From NCBI GenBank assembly GCA_004356175.1, contig SMXV01000125.1, positions 1 to 7,274 on the forward strand: a stretch of DNA of 7,274 nucleotides, given 5' to 3'. The position numbers were made by a program, and so were the translations under genes. This stretch comes from Acidobacteriota bacterium. GTDB taxonomy: Bacteria; Actinomycetota; Acidimicrobiia; Spongiisociales; UBA5794. Numbering within the stretch: position 1 is the first letter of the stretch; each line of letters opens with the position of its first letter. Below the pieces are notes generated by a model. That model was not told the DNA's origin. It saw only the letters and a program-made list of their open reading frames with translations, and made no database searches. Shown here one piece after another: positions 6,591 through 7,274 of the stretch.

Positions 6591-7274
6591 TGCATATCCA
6601 CATCGTCGGCGCTCGCCCGAACTTCATGAAGGCCGCTCCGGTGGTGGCCGCGCTGAGGGCACACAAGGCACCGCCCATGCTCGTCCACACCGGGCAGCAC
6701 TACGACGCGGCAATGTCCGACATCTTCTTCGACCAGCTGGGGATGCCGGAGCCAGATCGCAACCTTGGAATCGGCTCGGGAAGCCACGCTCGCCAGACGG
6801 CAGCATTGATGGTTGCGCTCGAGGAGTTGTTCCTGGAGACCTCGCCCGAGCGGGTTGTCGTCTATGGAGACATCAACTCCACCCTCGCCGCGGCCGTGGT
6901 GGCTTCCAAGCTCCACATACCAATCGCCCACGTGGAGGCGGGTCTCCGCAGCTTCGACCGCCAGATGCCCGAGGAGGTCAACCGCGTGGTGACAGACGCT
7001 CTGTCGGACCTTCATTTCACCACCAGTCCTGAAGCGGAGGATCACCTCATACGAGAGGGTATAGGCGGGGATGGAATCCACTTCGTGGGCAACCCGATGA
7101 TTGACACTCTTCTGCGGTTTCGGGACGTTTTGGACACCGAAGGGGCAAAGTCGCATTTCGAGCTACCCGACCGCTACGCCGTCGCCACGTTGCACAGACC
7201 CTCGAATGTCGATAAGCGGGAATCCGCCGCCAACGTCGTTGAAAGTCTGCGGCGTGTGGCCGACGAGGTCCCCA
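6590..7274 (+). CDS. wecB: Non-hydrolysing UDP-N-acetylglucosamine 2-epimerase (3' end outside window)
   Basis: The first 228 codons of a cytoplasmic enzyme that interconverts UDP-GlcNAc and UDP-ManNAc, the precursor for ManNAc and ManNAcA residues in surface polymers. The N-terminal GARPNFMKAAPVV (7-19), HTGQHYD (33-39), YGDINSTLAA (92-101), HVEAGLRSFDRQMPEEVNR (114-132), FVGNPMIDTL (165-174) and TLHRPSNVD (200-208) are all typical. By position in the family, D94, E116, E128 and H202 correspond to the catalytic and binding residues D95, E117, E131 and H213 of the E. coli enzyme. The family is usually about 360-380 residues, so roughly 60 percent is present. It is the last visible gene of the overlapping operon, and its product probably feeds the upstream glycosyltransferases. 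The gene symbol follows the family; a paralogue with a related substrate is possible. Confidence 0.95.
   Translation, partial: MHIHIVGARPNFMKAAPVVAALRAHKAPPMLVHTGQHYDAAMSDIFFDQLGMPEPDRNLGIGSGSHARQTAALMVALEELFLETSPERVVVYGDINSTLAAAVVASKLHIPIAHVEAGLRSFDRQMPEEVNRVVTDALSDLHFTTSPEAEDHLIREGIGGDGIHFVGNPMIDTLLRFRDVLDTEGAKSHFELPDRYAVATLHRPSNVDKRESAANVVESLRRVADEVP

Noticed and set aside
6449..7156. Minus-strand frame of 235 codons at the right end
   Set aside because: It is the antisense shadow of the clear UDP-GlcNAc 2-epimerase gene.
1..7274. CRISPR array, tRNA, rRNA or defence system
   Set aside because: No spaced direct repeats, cloverleaf, rRNA core sequence or nuclease, toxin or reverse transcriptase motifs were seen; the only tandem repeat is the in-frame heptad repeat.

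Overview
The window looks like a chromosomal surface or exopolysaccharide locus from a moderately GC-rich bacterium. An actinobacterium is the best guess, based on codon choice, the type of IS5-family transposase and the style of the sugar-polymer enzymes. This is an inference; nothing in the window fixes the taxon.

Layout. Positions 1-1176 (minus strand) hold the 5' part of a large gene that runs off the left edge. Its 392 visible codons read without interruption as an atypical sulfotransferase domain followed by what looks like the start of a heparinase II/III or alginate-lyase-like polysaccharide lyase. Positions 1243-2179 are a complete but inactivated IS5-family insertion sequence with recognisable terminal inverted repeats. 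Its transposase is broken by two single-base frameshifts. Positions 2180-2352 are a noncoding leader with two short perfect inverted repeats. From 2353 to the right edge, three plus-strand genes overlap by a few bases and form an operon. They are a 1029-residue sulfotransferase / coiled-coil / TPR-like / family-4 glycosyltransferase fusion, a second GT-B glycosyltransferase of 383 residues, and the first 228 codons of a non-hydrolysing UDP-GlcNAc 2-epimerase (WecB type).

How it may work together (inference). The epimerase would supply UDP-ManNAc, the two glycosyltransferases would build a repeat unit, and the sulfotransferase domain would add sulfate, or sulfate a related acceptor. The divergent lyase-like gene could trim or remodel an acidic polymer. 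Two sulfotransferase-like domains, each joined to a different carbohydrate-active domain and transcribed away from each other, are the most notable arrangement. The IS sits between them in what was probably their shared promoter region.

The most distinctive small-scale feature is a perfect three-copy 21-bp tandem repeat inside the fusion gene. Each copy encodes exactly one coiled-coil heptad.
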